A stretch of 64,000 nucleotides of DNA from CAVVFX01 sp963777595. Its GTDB lineage: Bacteria > Acidobacteriota > Terriglobia > Bryobacterales > Bryobacteraceae. Positions 44,848-53,597 of this stretch are shown piece after piece (positions within the stretch are counted from its first letter, which is position 1; every line of letters begins with the position of its first letter). Below the pieces are notes generated by a model. The model ran no database searches. It was given only the letters and a program-made list of their open reading frames with translations, and was not told the origin of the DNA. The stretch lies in NCBI GenBank assembly GCA_963777595.1, contig CAVZRE010000046.1:124001-188000 (forward strand), given 5' to 3'. The position numbers were made by a program, and so were the translations under genes.

Positions 44848-45570
44848 TGCAGGCACTCCGGATTTGAAAGTCTCTCGTGAGAATAAAGTTTCGCATATGC
44901 CCACTCAAACGGCAACGGGCTCCCTAAGGGGGTGGGGTGCGTCGATGGACGAGCCCTGCGGGAGCTCATGGAGAGAGGTGCGTGAAGGCGGCGCTACCCG
45001 GCTGTTACTTCCGGGCGTTGAATGCCGGCTTTGCGTGTCAAGTGGACCGGCAGCGATAGACTAACGGGCCGAAGGGCGCCCACCGAGGGCGCAGAACAAT
45101 TCGGGGGCAGTCAAAGGAATCACCCAAAGCCGGCCGTATGGAATGGGGCGTTGCTTACTACTCGTCAACCGCTCTCAGGACGGCGATTCCGTGGTCCCCA
45201 AAGCCCGGCAACTTCCAGGCTATCCGTGCACAAAGATTAGCAGATTTGCATTTAAAAACTATGCGTCAAAGAACGCAATTTGGGTGATCCGGCCTGTCTT
45301 TTTATGCGACATAAAGTCAATTGTGATGAATAAATTGCGCCTTTACTCACGTGAGACAAAGGTCTTGCGACGGATGTTAATTATCCTGAATACAGTAACT
45401 TGGAGGGGGGATGACGAGCTGGTACGTGAAAACTGAAGTACTGGTTCAAAACCTCTTGCTAAATAAATAGCTATCACTGTACTATTACACAAGGGATAGA
45501 TAGCATATCTAAAAATGTAACCGGGGAGACATCCGGAGAAATTGCCAGGAGATGGAGGACAAAAACTAAA
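44848..45570. other. Long intergenic region between the protease operon and the PEP-CTERM gene
   Basis: No gene is supported in these 723 bp. A GC-rich hairpin GCGCCC/GGGCGC lies at 45076-45092. A stretch at 45185-45235 (CCCCAAAGCCCGGCAACTTC) has a faint likeness to c-di-GMP riboswitch cores but lacks the rest. GGAGATGGAGG at 45549-45559 is the likely ribosome site of the next gene. Confidence 0.4.
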
Positions 45571-46335
45571 ATGCGCACTTTTGTTATGACTTTGTTAAGT
45601 ATTTTCAGTTCAGCCGTATTGGCAAGGGCGACAAACATAGCGCTGCCCATCGACGGCGCAACTGTAACTACTAATTCCTCCATTGCTGCTTTAGGTTGGT
45701 CCGCGAGTGTCGGCGGGAATATCACATACTTCCCGGCCAGCGACGCAATTGACGGTACGGGATGTCCTCAAGCAAGTTGTGCGCCGCTGAACGAGTGGGT
45801 GGCTCCGGGAGGCACTGTGCAACCCTACCTGCTGATTAATTTGGGCTCGACTTATGCGGTTGACTATCTTACTGTGAGCGGAGTTGGAAATCCCGGACTC
45901 TCTACCTCTTTTGATGTGTTCGTCAGCGAAAATAATCCGGTGGCGGCCCTGAACTGCATCAGCAGTCTTACCGGGCCTGAAACCAGCGCTACCAGCGCCA
46001 TCTGCTTGTCGACCATCGAGAGCACCATGACCCTGGCATTGAGTGTGTTGAACCAACAGGACGGTGGTTCCGGCTGGACTACCCCGCAAGGTAGCGTATC
46101 GACCGCTACTCCCACCCAGTATGTGCTGTACTATGCCGTTGATAGCAGCACTAATTGTCCGATTGCGGGTTGTTTTCCGGGCAACGGCATCACCTCTACA
46201 CAAATCGGACAAGAGGACGCGTTCGCTACCAGCATTGTCGTCGATGCCGTTCCTGAACCGGCTACTTTCGGGCTGTTCAGTGCGGCTTTACTGGCATTCG
46301 GTTTGGTCCGGCGGTTCCGCCAACAATCCTGTTAA
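45571..46335 (+). CDS. PEP-CTERM surface protein
   Basis: The 254-residue protein has a signal peptide (TFVMTLLSIFSSAVLARA) and a beta-sandwich-like body with a discoidin-like stretch (SDAIDGTGCPQASCAP, YLLINLGSTYAVDYLTVSGV). It ends VPEPATFGLFSAALLAFGLV plus RRFRQQ, the complete PEP-CTERM sorting signal processed by exosortase. Such proteins are exported and linked to extracellular polysaccharide. It fits with the many sugar genes here. Confidence 0.88.
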   Translation: MRTFVMTLLSIFSSAVLARATNIALPIDGATVTTNSSIAALGWSASVGGNITYFPASDAIDGTGCPQASCAPLNEWVAPGGTVQPYLLINLGSTYAVDYLTVSGVGNPGLSTSFDVFVSENNPVAALNCISSLTGPETSATSAICLSTIESTMTLALSVLNQQDGGSGWTTPQGSVSTATPTQYVLYYAVDSSTNCPIAGCFPGNGITSTQIGQEDAFATSIVVDAVPEPATFGLFSAALLAFGLVRRFRQQSC

Positions 46336-46460
46336 ACGAAGCGCCGAAAGTCCTCACGATTCGCGAATTCGCGGATCGAATCGAAGCCGTTCTTTCCTGG
46401 ATCCCTCCCAACGTACTCCGCAGTGAAGCGGAAGGAACCCAACTCCACCTCTCATCGCAT

Positions 46461-48473
46461 GTGCTGGATGCCTCGAGTGGAGAAATGGTCCTTTTCGATG
46501 GTCCCAGAGGTGTGCCTGGCGGGGGTCCCGGAGGGAATCTCTGCGTCCTGCCGCTCTCGATCCCGGAACAACCCGGCCACTACCGTATCCAGATCGAACC
46601 GGTTGTAGAACACCGCTTCTGGGGCTCGCATCGGGGCTATGCGCCCCTTCTGCTGGATGCCGAGAGGCTCCCGGATGGCGGGTTACAGTTTGATTGCGCC
46701 GGGTCCCGGTATGTTCTGCTTCGAAACCCGCCTGGCACATTCTTGATCGACACTCCTTTCTATGGTGTGGGCGATTCGGAGCGTTGCGTCGAAATTCCCT
46801 GGAGCATGGCGCGGTACCGCGGGGAAAGCCGTGTCCTGGACGCCGGCTATGCGAATGCCGAACCCCGATATTTGAGGGCCCGTAATGGCCTGAAAATCCC
46901 TTGCCTGATTGGCTTGGATATGGCGGCCGTGCCACAGGCCGGAATAACCGGAGTCGCGGGCGATGCACTGGCGTCGCCATTTTCGGTGGAAGTTTTCGAT
47001 TTGATTTTCGCCATTTCCGTAGTCGAACATGTCGGGCGGGATAATTCCCTTTATTTTGACCGGGAGCGACCGGCGCAGGAGTTGGGAGATCTGGCGGCGG
47101 CCTCTCACCTCGCCTCCCTCCTCCGGCCGGACGGGCGTCTACTGATCACCGTACCCTTTGGAAGACTCGAAGACCATGGCTGGTTTGTCCAGTATGATCT
47201 TCGGCGCCTGGAGGCACTCGAAGCGCAGGTCGAAGCCGGCGGTTGTGAGTTGACGCTCGCGGAGTATTACAGCTATAGCGCGGAGGGCTGGACAGGGCCG
47301 GTAGATCCCCGCACGCTGAGCGAGATGGCATATCGTACGGGGTTTGGCGCTGGAGCCGTGGCTTGCCTCGAATTCACCCGGCGTCAGCGGTCAGGCAGCC
47401 CGATTGGGGTCTTTGATCCTGCCAAAGCCATGCAGACCGGCACATCCGCGGAACCGTCGCTGTCGAGCGTCTTGTCGCCGCAGACCACTCGCGTGCTGAA
47501 ACTCTCCGGAGCGTGGAGCCAGATGCGTGGTGAAACCGGCCGCATGCGTCCGCTCATGCTCTTTTGCGAGACGGTGAATGTCTGCAACGCCGATTGCGTT
47601 TTCTGTCCGTACTCCGCCCAGACGCGTCCCCGCGGCTTTATGACAGCCGAATTGTTTGGCAGGGTGCTGGAGCAATACCGTCAAATCGGCGGAGGACATC
47701 TGAGCTTGACCCCTATGGTAGGGGACGCCCTCCTCGACCGTCTCTGGATGCAGCGGCTTCGGTCACTGGCCGAAATGCGGGACCGGATGACTCCCAGCGT
47801 GACGACCAACCTCTATGCTTTGGAGAAGTATTCCGACGACGAAGTGGTGGAGATGTTGAAGGTGCTGGGGCGAATTCATATTTCCTGTTATGGAATCAGC
47901 GCCGGGGAATGCGAAGCTATTACGCGCCGCCGGGCGTTTGAGCGATTCCTGGCGCAGACGCGGCGTCTGCTTAGCCTGCGGACGGCTTCGGGTGTCGATT
48001 GCGACGTGCGGATCGGCTTTCGTCTGGCTCACTCCCGGTCTGATGGGGAGCTGGAAGACTTTCTTCGCGAGCAATTCGGCTGCATGCTGCCGTTCGGAGC
48101 GACTACGAGTTACGCCAACTGGGGCAATTCCATGCACGGGACTCTGCCTTTAGAGGCGCGGTGGGTTGAGCCGCGCAAGAATGAGTCGGCGTGCGTTATG
48201 CTGCCGCTCGCGGTGCAGATTTATTGGGATGGACGGGTGTCGGCTTGCTCCTGTTGCGATTACGATTCGAGCGATCAGCTTTATCTGGGAGATGTCACGC
48301 GGCAGTCGTTAGGGGAGATTTTTAATGGCGCCGAGAGTCAGGGGGTCTGGCGTGCGCATGAGAGTGGGATGCTTCAGCCTATCTGCCGGCAGTGCACCTT
48401 TCATGTGCCGCTGAGTTCGCTTACTTCCAGCCATCCGATTGTGCGGAGCCCTTTGGATTTTATTGGGGGGTAA
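46461..48473 (+). CDS. Methyltransferase/radical-SAM (SPASM-type) fusion protein
   Basis: Residues about 150-320 form a class I methyltransferase-like domain (LIFAISVVEHVGRDNSLYFD, LRPDGRLLITVPFGRLEDHG). From residue 375 a radical SAM domain follows with the iron-sulfur motif CNADCVFC (CxxxCxxC) and later SVTTNLYAL. The end has cysteines in ACSCCDYDSSDQLYLGDV and PICRQCTFHVP, a SPASM-like auxiliary cluster. It may modify a peptide or sugar using both chemistries. The GTG at 46461 is nominal: coding-like sequence in the same frame (LNEAPKVLTIREFADRIEAV) extends to about 46335 without ATG, GTG or TTG, so the true start is unclear. Confidence 0.78.
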   Translation: MLDASSGEMVLFDGPRGVPGGGPGGNLCVLPLSIPEQPGHYRIQIEPVVEHRFWGSHRGYAPLLLDAERLPDGGLQFDCAGSRYVLLRNPPGTFLIDTPFYGVGDSERCVEIPWSMARYRGESRVLDAGYANAEPRYLRARNGLKIPCLIGLDMAAVPQAGITGVAGDALASPFSVEVFDLIFAISVVEHVGRDNSLYFDRERPAQELGDLAAASHLASLLRPDGRLLITVPFGRLEDHGWFVQYDLRRLEALEAQVEAGGCELTLAEYYSYSAEGWTGPVDPRTLSEMAYRTGFGAGAVACLEFTRRQRSGSPIGVFDPAKAMQTGTSAEPSLSSVLSPQTTRVLKLSGAWSQMRGETGRMRPLMLFCETVNVCNADCVFCPYSAQTRPRGFMTAELFGRVLEQYRQIGGGHLSLTPMVGDALLDRLWMQRLRSLAEMRDRMTPSVTTNLYALEKYSDDEVVEMLKVLGRIHISCYGISAGECEAITRRRAFERFLAQTRRLLSLRTASGVDCDVRIGFRLAHSRSDGELEDFLREQFGCMLPFGATTSYANWGNSMHGTLPLEARWVEPRKNESACVMLPLAVQIYWDGRVSACSCCDYDSSDQLYLGDVTRQSLGEIFNGAESQGVWRAHESGMLQPICRQCTFHVPLSSLTSSHPIVRSPLDFIGG

Positions 48474-48497
48474 CGCAGGACGACAGGGTGTCCGCCC

Positions 48498-49094
48498 TTA
48501 GTTTTGGCCTTGGATGACGTGGTCGGTGGTCCATACCTGACGCAGGCCGAAGGGGATGGGTACGGGTTTGGAGGTGTCGTACTTTTCCGGTTGGCGGGCG
48601 GCAACGATCTGGATCATTTTGTTGACGAAGAATGCCGGCAGGCGGAGGCTCTGATAGTAGGCTTTTTCAACCGAGAAACTAACCTTATAGTTCTGAGCCT
48701 GAATCCGATAGTCCACCCAGATGGATTTCTTACCGCTCAGAACCGGTCTGAGAAGCGCCGGAATCGTTCCTGGATGCCATTTTTCCACAGCATCAAAGTC
48801 TACTACCGTATAGGTTGAAATGTAATTTTGCGGGAAGGCTTTCACGGTGACGGACTCAAGTCCCGGCCGCGGCGTGACGCGTAAGGCATACCGCATGTAT
48901 TCATTGATTTCCGAATCCGAAAGCTGGAACGCTACGTGTTCATGTCCCCCGTGCGTGTTCTGCGCTTGCGCGGTGCGCAATTGCTCGAAGAGGTTAAGAA
49001 ATTTCGTGGCGACCGGCGGGGGGCCGTCCGCCGAAACAGTGGCTGCGAAACCAGCCGTCGCGAGCATTAAGAGCGCGATGGTAATACGTTTCAT
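48498..49094 (-). CDS. Exported protein of unknown function
   Basis: The 198-residue product has a signal peptide (ITIALLMLATAGFAATVSAD) and a mature part with a helix (QLSDSEINEYMRYALRVTP) followed by a beta-rich lipid- or lipocalin-like sheet (YISTYTVVDFDAVEKWHPGT, WVDYRIQAQNYKVSFSVEKA). I cannot name a family. It is convergent with the radical-SAM gene. Confidence 0.6.
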   Translation of the reverse strand: MKRITIALLMLATAGFAATVSADGPPPVATKFLNLFEQLRTAQAQNTHGGHEHVAFQLSDSEINEYMRYALRVTPRPGLESVTVKAFPQNYISTYTVVDFDAVEKWHPGTIPALLRPVLSGKKSIWVDYRIQAQNYKVSFSVEKAYYQSLRLPAFFVNKMIQIVAARQPEKYDTSKPVPIPFGLRQVWTTDHVIQGQN

Positions 49095-49506
49095 GAGATG
49101 AGTTAAATAGCTATTCTACCGTGCGGGTTTGTTTACAGACGGGCGGACGTTATTTCAGGCGTCCGGCAGCGAGCGAAGCGTCAGCGGAACGGGTTCACTG
49201 CCCGCACGCCGGCGTATAACTGACCATCCGCAGCGCGTCCCAGAAGGACACCTGGTACGGCTCCTCGCATTCGAGCGCCATCAGAAATGGACAGCGGAGG
49301 TTTCAACCGCCGGCAGATCGAGTAAACCCGCAGTCAGCAGACGCATCTGGTCCATGGGACCTGAACCTGCGTGTGCCGGCGGCCGTAAACTTCCTGACCA
49401 CTTGGGTGCTGATGATAATGCGGTGTCCCGCCGCGCACTCTTTCCGGAAACGCGGTATCTTGACCAGAATCCGGCTCTTGATCCAGAAGTGCTAGGATCA
49501 GTGCGT
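49095..49506. other. Intergenic region, no supported gene
   Basis: An open frame runs through this stretch into the following hicB, but its composition (RARRRIT..., arginine- and proline-rich) is not protein-like. I see no operator or RNA. Confidence 0.35.
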
Positions 49507-49737
49507 ATGGAACTGGCGATTCAGATTCAGGTCGAGCAATTGCCAGAGGGCGTTTTTCTTGCGACTTCTGACGAACTTCCCGGGCTTGTCGCTCAGGGCA
49601 GAACGGTCACGGAAGCGCTGGAGATCGCGCGTGATGTCGCGAGGAAGCTCATCGAAGCGCGTCGCGAACGGGATGAAGTTCCAAATTTGCGCACCACCGG
49701 AGAACGGCGTGATTACACGATTGTGGTTGCGGCCTGA
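49507..49737 (+). CDS. hicB: HicB-type antitoxin
   Basis: From the ATG at 49507 a 76-residue protein reads MELAIQIQVEQLPEGVFLAT, SDELPGLVAQGRTVTEALEI and ARDVARKLIEAR, a normal short HicB. The order here is antitoxin first, the reverse of the module at 34731-35191. The toxin gene behind it is broken. Confidence 0.85.
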   Translation: MELAIQIQVEQLPEGVFLATSDELPGLVAQGRTVTEALEIARDVARKLIEARRERDEVPNLRTTGERRDYTIVVAA

Positions 49738-49958
49738 ATGGGTCGACTGGCGGGACACCGCTACCGGGAGATCCGTCGAAAGCTAAAAGCCTGTGGCTTC
49801 GAGTTTGACCGCCAGCAACAGGCAGCCACGAGATTTAGTTCAATCCCTCGACCAAATATACGACCATACCGAACCATCCTGGCGACATGCCGGAGGGGAC
49901 CCTTCGCGCGATCTTAAAGCAGGCGGAAATAGATGTGGATTCTTTTCTCGCAGCCTGA
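49738..49958 (+). pseudogene. hicA: HicA toxin with frameshift and nonsense mutation
   Basis: The gene starts directly after hicB with GRLAGHRYREIRRKLKACGF, the normal HicA opening. After FDRQQ the frame shifts; the next frame reads GSHEI, a TAG where the family has Trp, then FNPSTKYTTIPNHPGDMPEG and TLRAILKQAEIDVDSFLAA. Both a one-base shift near 49815 and the TGG-to-TAG change destroy the toxin. Confidence 0.85.
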
Positions 49959-50066
49959 GGCGGCGTGACGACTCGGCTTAGCCGCTAAACTGTCCAAGTT
50001 TCCGGAAATGCGGTTTACCAGTACGAATCGTTTACGATACCGCTTCGTCAGTCGTCGAATAGACTT

Positions 50067-50408
50067 ATGCACAGGCGTGAACTCGTTCGAAAGATGGTCC
50101 TGAACTCGATTTGTGACGACTTCGAGAACGTAGACCAGATAATCCTGACAGAAGTGGCAGAGGAGTGCGGGAAACTCGGACTCGTTATTGAGCGCTCCGA
50201 AATCGTTAGTGCACTAGCCGGTCTGGTGCATGACGGGCTGGCCAAGACTTACGATCTCTACAATCTGCCTAACCCGCGTGATTTATTTTCAGGAGAACTC
50301 CAGATTATGCCACAACTCGATGGCGACGACGCCTCCGGGTCCGGGCAGGTTAATGGCAAGAAAGTGGAGTATCGAAAACTTGCCATTAATCCCCAACACC
50401 AGTTTTAA
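50067..50408 (+). CDS. Hypothetical protein, possibly winged-helix
   Basis: The 113-residue protein has a helical first half (LNSICDDFENVDQIILTEVA, EIVSALAGLVHDGLAKTYDL) that could be a winged helix, followed by a Gly/Asp-rich tail. No family is recognised. Its stop overlaps the convergent epimerase stop by 4 bp. Confidence 0.5.
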   Translation: MHRRELVRKMVLNSICDDFENVDQIILTEVAEECGKLGLVIERSEIVSALAGLVHDGLAKTYDLYNLPNPRDLFSGELQIMPQLDGDDASGSGQVNGKKVEYRKLAINPQHQF

Positions 50409-51370
50409 CGCGCCTGCTCCACCCGGCTGGTATAGAAGCGCAGCCATTCCGGATGGTTCCTCAGCCAGTCGACGGTCCCTTTGAGGCCGGTCGGGAAATC
50501 TACCTGAGATCGCCAGCCGATCTCGTTGGCCATGGCGTCAGGGGAGCCGACCCAGACGTCCGTATCCCAGGAGCGGCGTCCCATGCTGGACCATACCGGT
50601 TCTACGGGAATCTCCATTAACTTCCGGGCGGTCTCGACGACTGACGCGAGGCTGGTCTGGGAGCCTGTACAGAGATTATAGACCGCGCCAGGGCGGGCCG
50701 GCTTCTGCGCCAGGGAGATCAATGCATCTACCGCATCGTCGATATAGACAAAGTCGCGGGCAGTGGTGGGTGATACCAGAGGAGGTAAGGTCCCTTTCAT
50801 CCCGTAGACAATCAGGGTGGGAATCAGGCGCGTCGGTTCTTCGTAGGGGCCGTAGATGGAATAGAGCCTGACGACGACGGCGTTGAGGCCAGTCTGCCGG
50901 GCAACGAACTGGCAATAGTGGGTTGCAGCCGATTTCGTAATGGCGTAGTGGCTGTTGGGCTCCAGGATCTCATTCTCTGCGGGGGGATGGTCTTTGTAGC
51001 CGTATTCGGATGAGGAACCGGTATAGATGAAAGCTTCTATCCCGGTTTCTGCGCAGGCATCGATTAGAGAGACGCAGCCCATCAGGTTCACCTCGACCAT
51101 GCGGTCGAAGCCGGTTTGGGAGGAATAGGCTCCGTGGGCCGCAAGGTGAAATACCCACTCGGGTTGGATGCGGCGCACGGCGTCGCGCACTTGTTCACGA
51201 TTTTTGAGGTCGACGGGGTGGGGATGGAGTTGGGCGGCTATTTCCTGGAGGCGCCAGCTTTGGTGTTCGGGACGCAGGAAAGCGTGGATTTCGTGGCCGT
51301 CATGAAGGAGGCGGCGGGCGAGATTGGCGCCAACGAAGCCGCTGGCGCCGGTGATGAGACAGCGCTTCAT
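50405..51370 (-). CDS. NAD-dependent epimerase/dehydratase of sugar nucleotides
   Basis: The 321-residue protein starts MKRCLITGASGFVGANLARR, has FHLAAHGAYSS, the serine strand FIYTGSSSEYGYKD and the YxxxK motif in SHYAITKSAATHYC. The extended SDR fold fits a CDP- or GDP-sugar dehydratase/reductase such as CDP-abequose synthase or GMD/RMD relatives. It closes the six-gene minus-strand operon. The substrate is unknown. Confidence 0.83.
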   Translation of the reverse strand: MKRCLITGASGFVGANLARRLLHDGHEIHAFLRPEHQSWRLQEIAAQLHPHPVDLKNREQVRDAVRRIQPEWVFHLAAHGAYSSQTGFDRMVEVNLMGCVSLIDACAETGIEAFIYTGSSSEYGYKDHPPAENEILEPNSHYAITKSAATHYCQFVARQTGLNAVVVRLYSIYGPYEEPTRLIPTLIVYGMKGTLPPLVSPTTARDFVYIDDAVDALISLAQKPARPGAVYNLCTGSQTSLASVVETARKLMEIPVEPVWSSMGRRSWDTDVWVGSPDAMANEIGWRSQVDFPTGLKGTVDWLRNHPEWLRFYTSRVEQAR

Positions 51371-51390
51371 TTAGAGGCGGCTTCGGCAGC

Positions 51391-51452
51391 CTGGCAGACC
51401 ACTGGCAGCGAGGGTCTGCGGTACGGGGAAAAAGCACAGACTGAAGCCTGTG
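51391..51452. repeat. Two short inverted repeats between sulfotransferase and epimerase genes
   Basis: GCAGACC/GGTCTGC (about 51398-51420) and CACAGACTGAAGCCTGTG (51435-51452) could fold as hairpins. The second is the same type as the pair at 17652-17695 and ends one base before the sulfotransferase stop. Confidence 0.5.
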
Positions 51453-52394
51453 TTACACGAAGGCTTTGTAGTCAAAGGATTCCAGATAGGGCTTGGCGCG
51501 GAGGCGAATCTCTTCGGTTTGCTGGCTGTTCAATTCCTTGGCGGTGGCAAGGTTGGCTTCGGGGGTCGGGATGCGAATAGTCCCCCACGGGTAGACTTCT
51601 TTGAGCGGCTGGCCGTTCCAGGTCGGCCGGGTCAGCGAATCGGCGGACGGATCTATGCCCAGTTTCTCGCAAACTGCGCCGAGAGTGCCTCGCGAGTCGC
51701 GCATTACGTCTTCGGCGCGAACGATGTGCAGACGGCCGGGATACTTGTCGCGATAGAGGAGCGCATGATATTGGTTCATGGTCCAGGCAAGGATATATTT
51801 GTCGAGAGGCAGTGGCACCGGGCGCTTCGAAGTATCCGCAAAGGCCGACCAGGGATTGCGGACGACGTGCAGCACGTGCGCCTGGGGAAGATCGGTGAGA
51901 ATACGATCCGCGTCCACCGTAATGATGGGGCTGTAGCCGACGTATACCTGCTCTTTGCCGGGCTCTTTGCCGGTCCGGTTGAAATCCTTCCAGGCATCGA
52001 AGGTTGCGCGGAAGAAGGCGCTCATATTATTGCCGGTGCTGCGGCCCGACTTCTCGATGTATTCCGTATAGATGCGGCAGCGTTCGTCGTCATTGAAATC
52101 GAAGGGTATGTGACGGAACTTGCTCACATGAGGGGTTCTGGCGCGAACCTTGCATTCCTCATCGATGATGGCCCGGTAATCTTCCGTGGGCGTCGCGTTG
52201 AGGGTAAAAACCGGCCAGCGGTACTTCACGGGAAACATGCTGGTCAGCATATCGTTCACGTGCCGGGTGCCGGGCTGCGACTCGAACGGGTACACGCACA
52301 TCTGCGGATGGCCGTCGAGGAACCGGTGCGTGGTATTGCCGCCGTTCTCGTACATCGCGCCGATCATTAAAAAACGAAAATCGCTGTCGCTCAT
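51453..52394 (-). CDS. Sulfotransferase
   Basis: The 313-residue protein begins FRFLMIGAMYENGGNTTHRF with a divergent P-loop for PAPS, followed by a HPQMCVYPFESQ active-site region, and has HVVRNPWSAFADTSKRPVPL, the 3'-phosphate-binding site. GTLGAVCEKLGIDPSADSLT is the usual C-terminal helix of bacterial carbohydrate sulfotransferases. It stands 15 bp after the TIGR03032 gene. These two families are often neighbours in surface sugar clusters. Confidence 0.78.
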   Translation of the reverse strand: MSDSDFRFLMIGAMYENGGNTTHRFLDGHPQMCVYPFESQPGTRHVNDMLTSMFPVKYRWPVFTLNATPTEDYRAIIDEECKVRARTPHVSKFRHIPFDFNDDERCRIYTEYIEKSGRSTGNNMSAFFRATFDAWKDFNRTGKEPGKEQVYVGYSPIITVDADRILTDLPQAHVLHVVRNPWSAFADTSKRPVPLPLDKYILAWTMNQYHALLYRDKYPGRLHIVRAEDVMRDSRGTLGAVCEKLGIDPSADSLTRPTWNGQPLKEVYPWGTIRIPTPEANLATAKELNSQQTEEIRLRAKPYLESFDYKAFV

Positions 52395-52409
52395 TGTTCT
52401 CCTGGTCGA

Positions 52410-53597
52410 TTACTGATTAATATAGCTGTAAAACAACGCGGTCTCCCGCTTTTGCTTTCTAAAAGGAATTTCGAAGACGAAACCGGTGGTCGCGCTGGCC
52501 GGCATCCAGTCGATGGCAAAAATCTGATTGCCATTGGGCCATTCGAGACTGCCGAGCAGGGCGCCGGTCTTGCAGGATACCGCATGGACCGCGCACATGG
52601 TGGAAGAAGGATCGAGGCCCGGCGCGTAACGGGCATATTTCGGGATGATGCGGGACGTTCCGACAAAGGCTGTGTCGCCGATGATGGAGAGGCCGCGGGT
52701 CCAGCCCGGGAGCCGGCGGACGACTTGTAAACGGCCATCCTGAACGAAGCCGAGTTCTCCGTAGCCGCTATTGTCGACCCAGATTTCCTGCTGGCGTGAC
52801 GCTCCGCGCAGACGGGCCGAATGAGGCCGGGTCAAGCCGGTGCAGATGGGTTCACGGCTCGCTCCGGAGAAGATTACACCCCGGCCATCCACGGGATAGT
52901 TCAGATGTCCGGGACGAAGTCTGCCGATGTGGTCGGAAGAGGCTGAGAAAAAAGATTGTGCGAGGGTCTTTCCAGCCGCTATGGAATTGAGCTGGATATG
53001 GTTCCGGTTGAACACCGGAGAGCCTTTGACCTCGATACATTTGGGCCACCAGACACGCTCGAAGTTTTTGCCGCAGGTGAGCTGGACAACGGCGTTGTGA
53101 CCCACCGCATTGGCGTGCAGCCGGCCGCCGATCAGGGCCAGGTCGTGGATATATAAGGAGCCCGGATAATAAGCGCAGGAGGCCGGCATGAGCGGCGTTC
53201 CCGGTTTGCCGGAGAGCTTCACGTCAGCCCGTTCTACCAATGATGAAAGAGGCTTGAGGGCGAATACCTGATTTGGATTGCGGGTGCTGGCCAGATAGAC
53301 GGTCCCCGCCTGGCGATCGACAGTCAGGCCGGCGGGATGCGGCATAGGGAAGAAAGTTGCCTTGGGGCGTCCTTGAGGAACGCAGAGGGCCAGCACCAGA
53401 TGCTCATACTCGCGGGTAACAAACAGCGTGATGCCGAGCTGCTCGAGGGTCTGCCACCAGCCTTTCGTCGCGCGGCTTTCGAGCAGGCGGGGATCCGTGC
53501 CGGCAGCTTCTCTCCAGTGGCTCGAAACCTGCGCTGTGTCGCGCCAATCAGCGGCGTGACGAGTCCACATATCGGTGAGCTGGTCGTCGCGCTTCAT
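52410..53597 (-). CDS. TIGR03032/DUF4915 family protein
   Basis: The 395-residue protein carries QLGITLFVTREYEHLVLALC, FPMPHPAGLTVDRQAGTVYL and ASTRNPNQVFAL, then YIHDLALIGGRLHANAVGHN and WVDNSGYGELGF. This is the beta-propeller-like TIGR03032 family. Its biochemical role is not established; it is typical of gene clusters with sulfotransferases and glycosyltransferases. Its start overlaps the stop of the glycosyltransferase gene by 4 bp. Confidence 0.82.
   Translation of the reverse strand: MKRDDQLTDMWTRHAADWRDTAQVSSHWREAAGTDPRLLESRATKGWWQTLEQLGITLFVTREYEHLVLALCVPQGRPKATFFPMPHPAGLTVDRQAGTVYLASTRNPNQVFALKPLSSLVERADVKLSGKPGTPLMPASCAYYPGSLYIHDLALIGGRLHANAVGHNAVVQLTCGKNFERVWWPKCIEVKGSPVFNRNHIQLNSIAAGKTLAQSFFSASSDHIGRLRPGHLNYPVDGRGVIFSGASREPICTGLTRPHSARLRGASRQQEIWVDNSGYGELGFVQDGRLQVVRRLPGWTRGLSIIGDTAFVGTSRIIPKYARYAPGLDPSSTMCAVHAVSCKTGALLGSLEWPNGNQIFAIDWMPASATTGFVFEIPFRKQKRETALFYSYINQ

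Noticed and set aside
45185..45235. c-di-GMP (GEMM) riboswitch before the PEP-CTERM gene
   Set aside because: Only the AAAGCCCGGC piece resembles the core; the tetraloop helix and flanking conserved bases were not found.
49129..49506. N-terminal extension of HicB
   Set aside because: HicB proteins start at the ATG at 49507 and the upstream codons have non-protein composition.
51450..52370. 306-codon open frame on the plus strand
   Set aside because: It is antisense to the sulfotransferase gene and shows no motif.
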